Origin: RYN-230 sp963770545
GTDB taxonomy: Bacteria; Actinomycetota; Actinomycetes; Streptosporangiales; Streptosporangiaceae
Assembly: GCA_963770545.1 (NCBI GenBank)
Contig: CAVYQF010000016.1
Coordinates: 62,001-126,000 of the forward strand
Reading direction: 5' to 3'
DNA: 64,000 bases
A program made the translations under genes and the position numbers. Numbering within the stretch: position 1 is the first letter of the stretch; every line of letters starts with the position of its first letter. Under the pieces are notes generated by a model that ran no database searches, was not told where the DNA came from, and saw nothing but the letters and a program-made list of their open reading frames with translations. This document shows, piece after piece, positions 1 through 8,469 of the stretch.

Positions 1-1154
1 AGTGCGGCCATGACCGACCCGAGCAGGTCGGCGCGCACCGCGTCCAGGTCCACCGCGTCCTGGAGGCGGCCCGCGAACGCGGCCACGGCGGCGTCCGCGT
101 CGTAGCGGGCCCGGTTGAACCGCCGGTCCACGATCCGCTGCACCCTGCGCCGTAGCGGGCTGAACAGGGCCGCGGCCACCAGCGTGGACGCGGCTACGGC
201 CACTGGCGAAGACAGTGGCAGCACCCGGGTGGCCAGCAGCACCAGCCCCGCGTAGACGCCGACCAGCAGCCCCGTCACCAGTGCGTAAGCCAGCGTGCGG
301 CTGATGATCCGGTCGATGTCGTACAGCCGGTACCGCAAGATGGCCACGCCCATGCTGGCCGGCAGGGCGCACAGGCCGAGGATGGCCACCTCCCAGATGG
401 CTGAATTGGTGGCCAGCGCCCAGATGCCCAGGACCGCACAGACCACGGTCCCGCTGAGCAGCCACTTGAGCTGCTGGCGCCGCTCCCCTGAGGAGCGCCG
501 CCAGCTCGCCACCTGGTGGCCGAGTGCGCCCAGCCAGGCCAGCCCGACCGTGCCGAAGAACACCAGCTCCGTCCAGGACGGAGGGGCATCCGCGGCGGCG
601 ACCTGGCCGCTGGCCAGGTAGACCAGATGGTGCCGGGCCACGGCAGTCACCGTGGCGGCGGTGTAGCTCACCGGCAGGATCAGGGTGAGGGCCAGGTAGG
701 CCCAGAGCGCCCACCGCCAGCGCGGTGACGGCAGCCGCCCATCCGGGAAGACCAGGGTCACCAGGGGAAACACGACGATCACGAATGTGAAGAGCCCGCT
801 GAGAACGACGGCCACCGGGCCCAGTCCCGGCACACCGCGGTGCCCGTAGTCGTAGACGAGTGCCGCGTACTCCGACGCGGCGATGGTGAGCGGGATCCAG
901 AGCGCCGCGCCCAGCAGCAGCCAGCCGATCGCGTTACCCGGCTGATGCCGCGCCACGACCAGGCCCACCGCGGCGACCACCAGGATCACCACTAGCAGGC
1001 TGATCACCGCGGTGGCCGAGGTCGAGCTCGTGTGGTGGGACACCACCCCGACAATCGGCAGGATGACGATCAGGACCACCACCAGGGCAGCCAGGATCGA
1101 CGCGGTGCGCGGTGAAGCCAGCCTGGACCGGCGGCCGGCCATCTGGGCAGTCAT
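1..1154 (-). CDS. Kinase-less membrane sensor module, copy 4 (3' end beyond window)
   Basis: About 384 residues are visible and the C-terminus, roughly 20 residues judging from the paralogues, lies outside the window. The N-terminal two thirds contain several hydrophobic segments, including ILAALVVVLIVILPIVGVV. After them come the family signatures RYRLYDIDRIISRT, VYAGLVLLAT and DRRFNRARYDAD and a DAVDLDAVRADL helix. In actinobacterial histidine kinases this membrane/linker module normally precedes GAF and HATPase domains, which are not visible here. The start ATG (1152-1154) shares ATGA with the stop of the preceding paralogue, so translation is probably coupled. It is the last of four tandem copies. 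What it senses is unknown. Confidence 0.8.
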   Translation of the reverse strand, partial: MTAQMAGRRSRLASPRTASILAALVVVLIVILPIVGVVSHHTSSTSATAVISLLVVILVVAAVGLVVARHQPGNAIGWLLLGAALWIPLTIAASEYAALVYDYGHRGVPGLGPVAVVLSGLFTFVIVVFPLVTLVFPDGRLPSPRWRWALWAYLALTLILPVSYTAATVTAVARHHLVYLASGQVAAADAPPSWTELVFFGTVGLAWLGALGHQVASWRRSSGERRQQLKWLLSGTVVCAVLGIWALATNSAIWEVAILGLCALPASMGVAILRYRLYDIDRIISRTLAYALVTGLLVGVYAGLVLLATRVLPLSSPVAVAASTLVAAALFSPLRRRVQRIVDRRFNRARYDADAAVAAFAGRLQDAVDLDAVRADLLGSVMAA

Positions 1155-2374
1155 CGGCCCCTCTCCCCCAGCCACACGGACACGTGGGTGGGCTGCAGCG
1201 AGTCAGTCACGGTGGCCAGGAGGTCTGCGCGCACGGCGCCCAGGTCCACCGCGTCCTGCAGCCGGGCCGCGAACATCGCGACCGTCCGATCCGCGTTGTA
1301 CCGGGCCCGGTTGAACCGCCGGTCCACAAGGCGCTGCACCCGGCGCCGCACCGGGGTGAACAGCGCGGCCGCCGCGAGAGTGGCCGCCGCAACCGCCACT
1401 GGTGAGGAAAACCTGAGCACCTCGGTGGCCAGCAGCACCAGCCCCGCGTACACGCCCACCAGCAGCCCGGTGATGATCGCGTACGCCACGGTCCGGCTGA
1501 GAATCCGGTCGATGTCGTACAGCCGGTACTTCAGGATAGCCACGCCCATGCTGATCGGCAGCGCGAGCACCGCGACCAGGGCGATAGACCCGATGATGTG
1601 CAGGGCCCGGTCCGGGCTGTTCGAGAACGGGACAGCGAGCAGACCTCCGCTCACGGCGATCGCTGACCCCCCGATCAGCCATTTCAGCTGCTCCCGCCGC
1701 TCCCCGGAGGAACGCCGGTAGCTCAGCACCTGGCCGGCCAGGGAAGCCAGCCAGCAGGCGCCCAGCAACGGGAAGAACAGCCCCTGTACCGTTCCCCACC
1801 AGGCCGCCCATCCAGCGGGATGGTCGATGGCCAGCAGATTCCCGCCGGAGTCCACCTGGACGTGGTGCCCGGCGATGGCCCAGGCGGAGATGACGACGGT
1901 CCCCGCGATCCACAGGGCGGCGACGGCCAGGTACGCCCACAGCGCCCAGCGCCAGCGCGGGCCGGGCAGGCGGCCATCGGGGAACAGCAGGACGGTGAGC
2001 CCGAACAGGGCGATGGCTGGAGCCCAGCCGGGCTGCAGGAGAACGGCCACCCAGCCGAGGGGCAGCCCGGGGTGATGCTCCCGGTAGACGGCCACGGCGT
2101 AGGCTCCGGCGGCGCCGCTGAGGACGAGAAACCCGACGGCGCCGAGCAGCAGCCAGCCGAGCGGGTTTCCCGGTTTGCGCCACGCCACCACGAAGCCCAG
2201 CACACCGAAAACCGGGGCGAGGACCAGGCTGCCACCGACAAAGCTCACCGGAGAGTGATCTATGACGCCGAGCGGGATCGTGACCGCCACCAGCGCCAGC
2301 ACCACGCCGACCAGGGCAATAGCCGTGGCCGGCGAGGCCAGCCGGACCTGGTGTCCGGGCGCCTGGCCCGTCAT
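1151..2374 (-). CDS. Kinase-less membrane sensor module, copy 3
   Basis: A 407-residue paralogue of the neighbouring genes. The N-terminus has a hydrophobic helix (TAIALVGVVLALVAVTIPLGV), then AWRKPGNPLGWLLLGAVGF and further membrane segments, then SYRRSSGERREQLKWL, KYRLYDIDRILSRT and DRRFNRARYNADR. It ends at SLQPTHVSVWLGERGR, where a GAF or histidine-kinase domain would begin in full-length sensor kinases; no H, N or G boxes follow. Both ends overlap the neighbours by ATGA (1151-1154 and 2371-2374), so this is one coupled operon. It was probably generated by tandem duplication. A signal-input or scaffold role is inference. Confidence 0.85.
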   Translation of the reverse strand: MTGQAPGHQVRLASPATAIALVGVVLALVAVTIPLGVIDHSPVSFVGGSLVLAPVFGVLGFVVAWRKPGNPLGWLLLGAVGFLVLSGAAGAYAVAVYREHHPGLPLGWVAVLLQPGWAPAIALFGLTVLLFPDGRLPGPRWRWALWAYLAVAALWIAGTVVISAWAIAGHHVQVDSGGNLLAIDHPAGWAAWWGTVQGLFFPLLGACWLASLAGQVLSYRRSSGERREQLKWLIGGSAIAVSGGLLAVPFSNSPDRALHIIGSIALVAVLALPISMGVAILKYRLYDIDRILSRTVAYAIITGLLVGVYAGLVLLATEVLRFSSPVAVAAATLAAAALFTPVRRRVQRLVDRRFNRARYNADRTVAMFAARLQDAVDLGAVRADLLATVTDSLQPTHVSVWLGERGR

Positions 2375-3597
2375 CGGGCGCTCCCGCTGACCCAGACCGA
2401 GACCTGGGCGGGCTCCAGCGCCGCGCGCACCACCGTGGCCAGGTCTCTACGCACCATGTCCAGGTCGGCCGCGTCCTGCAGACGGGTGGCGAACGCGTCC
2501 ACCATGCGGTCGGCGTCGTAGCGGGCCCGGTTGAACCGGCGGTCCACGGCCCGCTGCACCCGCCGCCGCACCGGCGTGAACAGCGCCACCGCGGCCAGCG
2601 TGGACGCGGCCACCGCCCACGTCGAGGCGAACCCCAGCACCTGCGTGGCCAGCAGTACCAGTCCTGCGTACAAGCCCAGCAACAGCCCGGTGATGATCGC
2701 GTAGGCGACAGTCCGGCTGAGGATCCGGTCGATGTCGAACAGCCGGTACCTCAGGACGCCGATCCCGATGCAGACCGGAAGGGCGATCACCCCCGCCGCG
2801 CCGAGAAGGCCGGTCACCACCCCCCAGCCGCCCGGGGCGCTGCCTGGGAGGGTGAGCAGCACGCCAGCCAGGCAGCTGGCCGCCCCGGCCAGCAGCCACT
2901 TCAGCTGCTGGCGACGCTCCCCCGACGACCGGCGGTAGCTCAGGGCCTGCCCGGCCAGCGAGGCGAGCCAGCTCGCGACGAGCACCAGGAAGAAGAGGTT
3001 CTGGGCCGCGCCCCACCAGGCCGCGCCCCCGGCCGGGTGTTTGAGGACCATCAGGTTCCCGCCGGCATCGACAGAAGTCCGGTGGGCCAGGATCGCCGCG
3101 GCCGTAAAAGCGAGGGCCCCGGCCGTCCAGAGCAGGGCCAGCGCCAGATACGGCCACAGCACCCACCGCCAGCGGGGTGACGGCGGCCGGCCGTCGGGAA
3201 ACAGCAAGGCGATGAGGCCAACCGAGGCGATGCCAGGTGCCCAGCCAGGCTGGGTGATCAGTGCCAGCCAGCCGAGCGGCAGGCTCCCGTGATGCAGCCG
3301 GTAGTCAGCGACCGCGTAGAAGCTGGCGTCCTCGCTCAGCGCGAAGAAGCCCGCGGTCCCCAGGATCAGCCAGCCCAGTGGATTGGCCGGCTTCCGCAGG
3401 GCTACCACGAAGCCGACCACCGCGAAGATCACCGAGTACGGCAGCGGTACCGAGCCGCCATTGGACAAGAGGCTCTGGTGGGCCAGGCTCGCGAGGGGAG
3501 GCTCGGCCGCCATCAGGACAACGACGGCACCGCCCAGGGCCAGGGCGGTGACCGGGGAGGCCAGCCGCCACCCGGCTGAGACGGGGCCCCGGGTCAT
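2371..3597 (-). CDS. Kinase-less membrane sensor module, copy 2
   Basis: A 408-residue paralogue. I chose ATG at 3595-3597 because it overlaps the upstream stop as ATGA; a longer reading from 3618 would only add seven residues. Seen in order: hydrophobic helices, ALRKPANPLGWLILGTAGF, SYRRSSGERRQQLKWLLAG, RYRLFDIDRILSRTVAYAI, DRRFNRARYDADR, and a C-terminus at LEPAQVSVWVSGSAR. No catalytic kinase motifs are present. The order of motifs is the same in all four copies while the loops have diverged, which suggests separate specificities for one architecture. Confidence 0.85.
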   Translation of the reverse strand: MTRGPVSAGWRLASPVTALALGGAVVVLMAAEPPLASLAHQSLLSNGGSVPLPYSVIFAVVGFVVALRKPANPLGWLILGTAGFFALSEDASFYAVADYRLHHGSLPLGWLALITQPGWAPGIASVGLIALLFPDGRPPSPRWRWVLWPYLALALLWTAGALAFTAAAILAHRTSVDAGGNLMVLKHPAGGAAWWGAAQNLFFLVLVASWLASLAGQALSYRRSSGERRQQLKWLLAGAASCLAGVLLTLPGSAPGGWGVVTGLLGAAGVIALPVCIGIGVLRYRLFDIDRILSRTVAYAIITGLLLGLYAGLVLLATQVLGFASTWAVAASTLAAVALFTPVRRRVQRAVDRRFNRARYDADRMVDAFATRLQDAADLDMVRRDLATVVRAALEPAQVSVWVSGSAR

Positions 3598-4805
3598 GGC
3601 GCACCGTCCCGGAGCCATACCGAGACGTGTGCGGGCTCGAGCGCCTGGTAGGTGACACGGGCCAGGTCAGTGCGCACCGCGGCCAGGTCCACCGCGTCCT
3701 TGAGCCGGTCGCTGAACGCGGCCACGATCCGGTCCGCGTCGTAGCGGGCCCGGTTGAACCGCCGGTCCACCGCGCGCTGCACCTTGCCCCGGACCGGAGC
3801 GAACAGCGCCGCCGCCACCAGGGTGGACGCAGCGACCGCCACGGGCGAGGCGAACCGCAGCACCTCGATGGCCAGCAGCACCAGCCCCGCGTACACCCCG
3901 ATCAGCAGCCCGGTCACCAGCGCGTAGCCCACCGTCCGGGAGATGATCCGGTCGATGTCATACAGCCGGTACTTCAGGATCGCCACGCCGATGGACACCG
4001 GCAGAGCGGCAAATCCGAACCAGGCCAGGCCGGTCACGAGCTGCCAGGCGCCGGCCGGGAACGCCGAATGGGCGCTGGTCAGAAAAGTACTCGCGACAAC
4101 GACGACGGCCCCGCTGGCCAGCCATTTCAGCTGCTGGCGGCGCTCGCCCGAGGACCGCCGCCAGCTGAAGACCTGGCGCCCGATGAAGGCCACGATGAAC
4201 AGCAGGACGATGAGCTGCAGTGGGTTCGCGACCGCCCCGTACCAGCCGGACGCGTCATCGGTGACCTTCAGCCCGCCGTTGACGTCCACCTGGAAGGGAT
4301 GACCGATGACCGCCTGCGCGGTCGCGACCGCCAAGATGATCATGCTGAAGGCATAGACCCCGAGGTAGGCCCAGAGCGCGCCCCGCCACCATGCGGAGGA
4401 CAGCTTCCCGTCCGGGAACAGCAAGACGACCAGGCCCAGCAGTTCCAGGCCGGCGCCCCAGAGCTGGTTCAGCACGAGCGCGGCTACACCGAGCGGAAGC
4501 TGCTGGTAGCCCAGGCGGTAGCGGAGCAGAGCGTATTCCGAGCCGTCTGTGGAGAGGATCAGGCACAGCGCTATGGCCAGGAGCAGCCAGCCCAGCGGGT
4601 TGGCCGGCTGGCGGCGGGCCACGAGGATGCCGACCAGACCGCAGGGCAGCCCGATCACCAGGGCATTGAGGCTGTCGAAGCCAAGGTGGGAGAGGGCCTC
4701 GAGCGGGGCCATGGCCAGCGCGGACACGACGAGCACCCCGGCCAGCACCGCCAGCCAGGTTCGGGGCCAGCCGCCCCGCGGCCGCCACCCTGGCCCGGCC
4801 GTCAT
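3594..4805 (-). CDS. Kinase-less membrane sensor module, copy 1
   Basis: A 403-residue paralogue and the first of the four copies in transcription order. The ATG at 4803-4805 overlaps the stop of the FAD oxidoreductase gene as ATGA (4802-4805), so it was preferred to the ATG nine bases upstream. It carries ARRQPANPLGWLLLAIAL, SWRRSSGERRQQLKWLASG, KYRLYDIDRIISRTVGYAL and DRRFNRARYDADRIVAAF and ends at LEPAHVSVWLRDGAP. It is predicted to be an inner-membrane protein with a short cytoplasmic linker helix. The coupling to a redox enzyme gene suggests a redox or lipid-linked signal, but that is only inference. Confidence 0.85.
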   Translation of the reverse strand: MTAGPGWRPRGGWPRTWLAVLAGVLVVSALAMAPLEALSHLGFDSLNALVIGLPCGLVGILVARRQPANPLGWLLLAIALCLILSTDGSEYALLRYRLGYQQLPLGVAALVLNQLWGAGLELLGLVVLLFPDGKLSSAWWRGALWAYLGVYAFSMIILAVATAQAVIGHPFQVDVNGGLKVTDDASGWYGAVANPLQLIVLLFIVAFIGRQVFSWRRSSGERRQQLKWLASGAVVVVASTFLTSAHSAFPAGAWQLVTGLAWFGFAALPVSIGVAILKYRLYDIDRIISRTVGYALVTGLLIGVYAGLVLLAIEVLRFASPVAVAASTLVAAALFAPVRGKVQRAVDRRFNRARYDADRIVAAFSDRLKDAVDLAAVRTDLARVTYQALEPAHVSVWLRDGAP

Positions 4806-6295
4806 GATCCCCATCCCGCCTGCACCACCGGCCGCGACCGGGAGGGCCCCAGGTCAGGTGCAGTGCGGACGCCGAACACGTCGCGCAGCGCGGTGAGGGC
4901 GGCCAGTTCGCCGCAGCGGCCGTGCACGCCGGGCAGCGGCGGGGTGGACGAAGAGCAGAGATAGAGGCCGGGCACCGGGATGCGGTAGGGGTTCCAGCGG
5001 GCCACCGGGCGGAACACGGTCTGCCAGACGGTCTGCATTCCGGCGGCGATGTCCCCGCCGACGTAGTTCGGGTTGGCGGCTTCCTCGCCGGCCGCGGTCC
5101 GGGTGTGCCGGGCCAATATCAGGTCCCGGAAGCCCGGCGCGAACCGCTCGATCTGTGCCTCGATCCGCGTGGTCATGTCCACCGTAGATCCGGACGGCAC
5201 GTGGCAGTAGGCCCACAGCGTCTGCCGGGCTGCGGGAGCCCGCGTCGCGTCGACGATTCCTGGCTGGGCGACCAGGACGTACGGGGCTTCGGGGTGGCGC
5301 CCGGCGGACACGTCGGCCTCGGCCGCCGCCAGCTCTTCATAGCTGCCACCGAGGTGCACCGTGGCGGCCTTCCGGCAATCCTCGTTCTGCCACGGCACCG
5401 GGCCGTCCAACGCGAAATCGACCTTGCACACTCCAGCGCCGTAACGGAACCGGTGCAGCGCGCTGGCGTACCGGGCCGGCAGCCGGTCACCGAGCATGGA
5501 CAGCAGCGCCCGGGGCGCGATGTCGAACAGCACGGCCTGGGCAGGCGGCAGGTCGGCCAGCGAGCGCACCCAGCGGCCAGTCTCGATTGTCCCGCCTGCG
5601 GCCAGTACAGCCTGGGTCATCGCGTCGGTGATCCGGGCGCTGCCACCTTCGGCCACGGGCCAGCCGGTCCCGTGGGCCAGGGCGATCAGCGTCATGCCGA
5701 CCGCGCCGGTAGGAGGCTTGGCGAACGGGATCATCGAGTGCGCGGCCACGCCAGAAAACAGCGCCCGGCCCGCCGGGGTGTGAAACCGCCGCGCCACCGC
5801 GTTGGCCGACCGCAGCCCGTTGGCCGCGAACACGGCTATCCCCGTGGGCAGCCGATCTGGTGGCCGCCGGATCGGGGTCAGGACCAGATCGGTGACGGCC
5901 GCGTAGTCGCGGGCCAGGGGGCCGAACAGGCGCCGGTACGCGTGTCCATCCGGGCCGAGGCGCTCGGCCGTGGCCGCCACGGAGCGGGTGAGCACCGCGG
6001 CCCGGCCACCGTCCATCGGCTGGGCGAACACCACCTCCGAATGAGCGAATTTGACCCCGCGGGCCGCCAGGTCGAAGCGGCGGAAGAATGGCGACGCCAG
6101 GGCCAGGGGATGCACCGCCGAGCACACGTCGTGCTGGAAGCCGGGCAGGGTGAGTTCCTCGGTCCGGCAGCCGCCGCCGATCGTGGGACCGCCCTCGATG
6201 ACGAGGACGCGCAGGCCGGCGGCGCTGAGCGTGACCGCGGCCGCCAGGCCGTTCGGCCCGCTGCCCACCACCACGACGTCAGGATCACCGGACAT
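4802..6295 (-). CDS. FAD-dependent oxidoreductase, phytoene desaturase/RetSat-like
   Basis: A 497-residue protein with an N-terminal Rossmann FAD motif VVVVGSGPNGLAAA (residues about 6-19), the following acidic end of strand 2 (VLVIEGG) and the GGGCRTEE loop typical of the CrtI/carotenoid isomerase group (COG1233). A C-terminal FAD-binding stretch reads LYLCSSSTPPLPGVHG. The family catalyses desaturation, saturation or isomerisation of polyenes and related lipids; the substrate cannot be read from sequence. I chose ATG 6293-6295; a GTG three codons upstream lies better spaced from the GGGGAG element and is a real alternative. It is coupled to the first membrane sensor gene by ATGA and there is no carotenoid synthase nearby, which is unusual for a biosynthetic CrtI. 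Confidence 0.85.
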   Translation of the reverse strand: MSGDPDVVVVGSGPNGLAAAVTLSAAGLRVLVIEGGPTIGGGCRTEELTLPGFQHDVCSAVHPLALASPFFRRFDLAARGVKFAHSEVVFAQPMDGGRAAVLTRSVAATAERLGPDGHAYRRLFGPLARDYAAVTDLVLTPIRRPPDRLPTGIAVFAANGLRSANAVARRFHTPAGRALFSGVAAHSMIPFAKPPTGAVGMTLIALAHGTGWPVAEGGSARITDAMTQAVLAAGGTIETGRWVRSLADLPPAQAVLFDIAPRALLSMLGDRLPARYASALHRFRYGAGVCKVDFALDGPVPWQNEDCRKAATVHLGGSYEELAAAEADVSAGRHPEAPYVLVAQPGIVDATRAPAARQTLWAYCHVPSGSTVDMTTRIEAQIERFAPGFRDLILARHTRTAAGEEAANPNYVGGDIAAGMQTVWQTVFRPVARWNPYRIPVPGLYLCSSSTPPLPGVHGRCGELAALTALRDVFGVRTAPDLGPSRSRPVVQAGWGS

Positions 6296-6336
6296 CGTCG
6301 CCACCAGACATGCATCTCCCCCCGGGCCGAGTGCGG

Positions 6337-7128
6337 TCAGCCGCGGCGGCGCAGCGCCGTGACCGGGGCGGCCAGGGTCTGCAGGACGCTGCGGATCATG
6401 GAGTTGTGCCAGACATTGCTGGCGTTGCGCCACTGCCGGCTGGTATCCACGCACACGTTGCGGGTGGTCACTGTGGTGTCCGCGGCGCCGAGCCGGTGGC
6501 CCAGCGCGGTCAGGGTCTGCACCCAGAACACGTCTTCCTTGTGATGCCCGCCCAGCATCATGGCCACTTCGTACAGGGGGTCGTTGGCGCGCATCAGGAC
6601 CTGGGCCTGGATGACGGTCCCGGCGGGGGTGGCTTCGGCGGAGAACGTGATCCAGCCCGCGAACATGTGCCCCTGCGGGGTCATCAGCGTGAACGACTCC
6701 TCGTCCGCGTAGAGCACGAAGACGCCGGTGGACAGCTTCACGCCCCCGCCGATGGCCAGGTCGAGGAGGGCCACGTCGCCCGGGCTGATGCCGGTGAGCG
6801 CCCCCGCGAACCGGTTCCCCTGGGGCCAGAACTCGGGGAAGTGGGCCTTCCAGGTGGCGATGGCCTGCTGCGGGGATACCGCTTCACCGGCGGTCAGCCG
6901 GTAGGTCTTCTGCCACATTTTGCCGAAGCCCTGCACGGGGCCGGTCAGGCGGCGCCCCGCGACATTGGTCCCGCGCACGCCGTCCCGCGCCACCACGTCG
7001 AGCCGGTCCACCTTGGCCGCCCAGCGGCCCGCGTCATTCCGCGGTGCCACACCGGCGCCGGCCTCCCGGTGGCTCAGCTCAATCTGCTCGGCCGAGCGCA
7101 CCCGCTCTGGCCCCGTTGCCTCAGTCAC
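6337..7128 (-). CDS. Conserved-looking protein of unknown function
   Basis: A 263-residue soluble protein. The GTG at 7126-7128 was chosen because GAGGAG lies seven bases upstream, at the very end of the preceding STAS gene. Visible features are a hydrophilic N-terminus and a central block GFGKMWQKTYRLTAG followed by WKAHFPEFWPQGNRF. A glycine-rich region GDVALLDLAIGGGVKLSTG, a TPQGHMFAGWITFSA stretch and a C-terminus with DVFWVQTLTALGHRLG come next. It has no signal peptide or membrane helix. The alternation of strand-like segments would suit a START/SRPBCC-like ligand-binding fold, but I do not recognise the family. Its place between STAS and FAD-oxidoreductase genes makes it part of the same unit. 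Confidence 0.7.
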   Translation of the reverse strand: MTEATGPERVRSAEQIELSHREAGAGVAPRNDAGRWAAKVDRLDVVARDGVRGTNVAGRRLTGPVQGFGKMWQKTYRLTAGEAVSPQQAIATWKAHFPEFWPQGNRFAGALTGISPGDVALLDLAIGGGVKLSTGVFVLYADEESFTLMTPQGHMFAGWITFSAEATPAGTVIQAQVLMRANDPLYEVAMMLGGHHKEDVFWVQTLTALGHRLGAADTTVTTRNVCVDTSRQWRNASNVWHNSMIRSVLQTLAAPVTALRRRG

Positions 7129-7138
7129 GTCGGCCTCC

Positions 7139-7495
7139 TCAGGTCGCGGCACCGACCAGCGCCGATGCTTCGTCGTCGTAGATGGTGATCGCCTCGTCGA
7201 GGCGGGTGAGCTCGAAGATCTCGCGGTAGTGGTTGCTCAGCCCATACGCGGCCAGCTGCTGCCGCTGCCGGTTGGCCCGGACCAGCAGGGTCACGAGCAT
7301 CCCGATGCCGCCGCTGTTCATGTACTCCAGGCCGGCGAAGTTGAGCACCAGCCGGCTCGTCCCCGGGCCGCCGGCTTCCTCGTACGCCGACATCAGGACC
7401 GGCTCGCAGGCCGCGGTGACTTCACCTTTGATATCGACCACCGCCACGTCGCCGCCGATATGGCGAACGCCCATCGTGACTTCCGGTCCGTCCAT
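7139..7495 (-). CDS. STAS-domain anti-sigma factor antagonist (SpoIIAA/RsbV-like), second copy
   Basis: A 118-residue single STAS domain. The phosphorylatable loop is YMNSGGIGML, with Ser61 in the place of the conserved serine of SpoIIAA/RsbV, where DSS/DST-G is usual. In such proteins the unphosphorylated form binds the anti-sigma kinase and frees a sigma factor or other target. The C-terminal half has LSNHYREIFELTRLDEAI, nearly the same as the other STAS protein in this cluster (LSGHYREIFDITRLSDFI), so the two are duplicates. It lies downstream of the kinase and phosphatase genes on the same strand and 11 bases before the next gene. Confidence 0.9.
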   Translation of the reverse strand: MDGPEVTMGVRHIGGDVAVVDIKGEVTAACEPVLMSAYEEAGGPGTSRLVLNFAGLEYMNSGGIGMLVTLLVRANRQRQQLAAYGLSNHYREIFELTRLDEAITIYDDEASALVGAAT

Positions 7496-7510
7496 GACGC
7501 CCCTCCCCTT

Positions 7511-7569
7511 GTGACCCTGCGTTCTTGTGACCCTGCGTTCTTGACCTGGCGTTCTTTATCCTGCGTTTT
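7511..7569. repeat. Degenerate tandem repeat, about 14-16 bp units
   Basis: Two exact 16-bp copies of GTGACCCTGCGTTCTT (7511-7526 and 7527-7542) are followed by a 14-bp and a 13-bp variant. They fill the only sizeable gap (7496-7616) inside the otherwise coupled cluster, just upstream of the second STAS gene. They could affect messenger structure or be neutral slippage. Confidence 0.85.
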
Positions 7570-7616
7570 GCCTAGGCTGCGTCGGCCGGCCCGGCGACCG
7601 GCTGATCCCGCGGTGG

Positions 7617-7979
7617 TCAGGCAGCGGGCCCGGCCAGCTGGCTGACCGCCGCGTCGAGATCCCCGAAGACCTCGATGAAATCCGACAGCCGGGTGATGTC
7701 GAAGATCTCCCGGTAGTGCCCGGACAGTCCGCTCGCGACCACCTTGCGGCGCTCGGCCCGGGCCCGGGCGAGCACGCTCACGATGAGCGCTATCCCGGTC
7801 GAGTTGATGTAGCCGACCCGGGCGAAGTCGAGGACCACGGTGCCAGGCTCCCCGCTGGCGACGGCCTGCTCGTAGGCCGCGTTGAGGACACCCCCCGCAC
7901 CCCCGTCCACCTCGCCGACCAGCTCGATGACCGCCGCGCCGCCGACCGCGTGCACGGCTGCCTCACACGTCTTCTTCAT
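7617..7979 (-). CDS. STAS-domain anti-sigma factor antagonist (SpoIIAA/RsbV-like), first copy
   Basis: A 120-residue STAS domain starting at ATG 7977-7979, with AAGGAG six bases upstream. The phosphorylation loop is YINSTGIALIV with Ser60 aligned to the conserved serine. It overlaps the 3' end of the anti-sigma kinase gene by 17 bases, the arrangement expected of a kinase and its cognate antagonist. The predicted role is to bind the RsbW-like kinase when dephosphorylated by the PP2C protein encoded upstream. Its paralogue lies about 120 bases downstream. Confidence 0.92.
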   Translation of the reverse strand: MKKTCEAAVHAVGGAAVIELVGEVDGGAGGVLNAAYEQAVASGEPGTVVLDFARVGYINSTGIALIVSVLARARAERRKVVASGLSGHYREIFDITRLSDFIEVFGDLDAAVSQLAGPAA

Positions 7980-8469
7980 CGCCGTCTCCTTCAGGTCCCC
8001 CCGTGTGCGGGACGGGCCGGGTCCCGTCGGCCCGCATGGTGAGCTGGATGGTGTGCCGCGGGCCGTCCGTGCGCACCTGCATGGCGTCCACCATGTTCCG
8101 GATGAGGAACAGGCCCCAGCCGCGCGCGCGCTGCTCTCCATCCAGCTTCAGCCCGAGGTCCGGCTCCTCCACCGGTCCCGGAGGCTGGTGCTCTCCCCCG
8201 AGGTCGGTGATGGCCACGATGATGTCGTCGCCTTCCTGAGTGACCTCGACGTCCACTGGGATCTCGGGGTGCCCGCGGTTGCCGTGCTCGATCGCGTTCA
8301 TCGTGGCCTCGGCCACCGCGGTCTTCAGCCTTTCCAGCCGGGACGGCGCCAGCCCGCTGGCCGCCACCGCCTCAGCGACCCGGGCCAGCGCCAGGCGCTC
8401 GTTGCCTGGCTCACTGGCTACCTCGAACGCCGCGAGACGCCGTCGGGCCGGCTGGGCCAGCGAGGTCAT
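7963..8469 (-). CDS. Anti-sigma factor serine kinase, RsbW/SpoIIAB-like
   Basis: A 168-residue GHKL-type ATPase. The N box is EATMNAIEHGN (residues 54-64), a G1-like element is TDLGGEHQP (about 88-96), and the G2 box is RGWGLFLIRNMVD (116-128). These proteins phosphorylate a STAS antagonist on serine and sequester a sigma factor or another partner. The ATG at 8467-8469 overlaps the stop of the phosphatase gene as ATGA. The C-terminal tail after about residue 148 is Gly/Pro/Asp-rich and probably disordered. No sigma-B-type sigma gene lies in the cluster, so the target is unknown. Confidence 0.92.
   Translation of the reverse strand: MTSLAQPARRRLAAFEVASEPGNERLALARVAEAVAASGLAPSRLERLKTAVAEATMNAIEHGNRGHPEIPVDVEVTQEGDDIIVAITDLGGEHQPPGPVEEPDLGLKLDGEQRARGWGLFLIRNMVDAMQVRTDGPRHTIQLTMRADGTRPVPHTGGPEGDGDEEDV

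Noticed and set aside
3627..6544. Long open frames on the plus strand opposite the sensor and oxidoreductase genes
   Set aside because: Their products are rich in Arg, Gly, Pro and His with no domain or hydrophobic pattern, while the minus strand gives clear families; these are antisense shadows of high-GC coding DNA.
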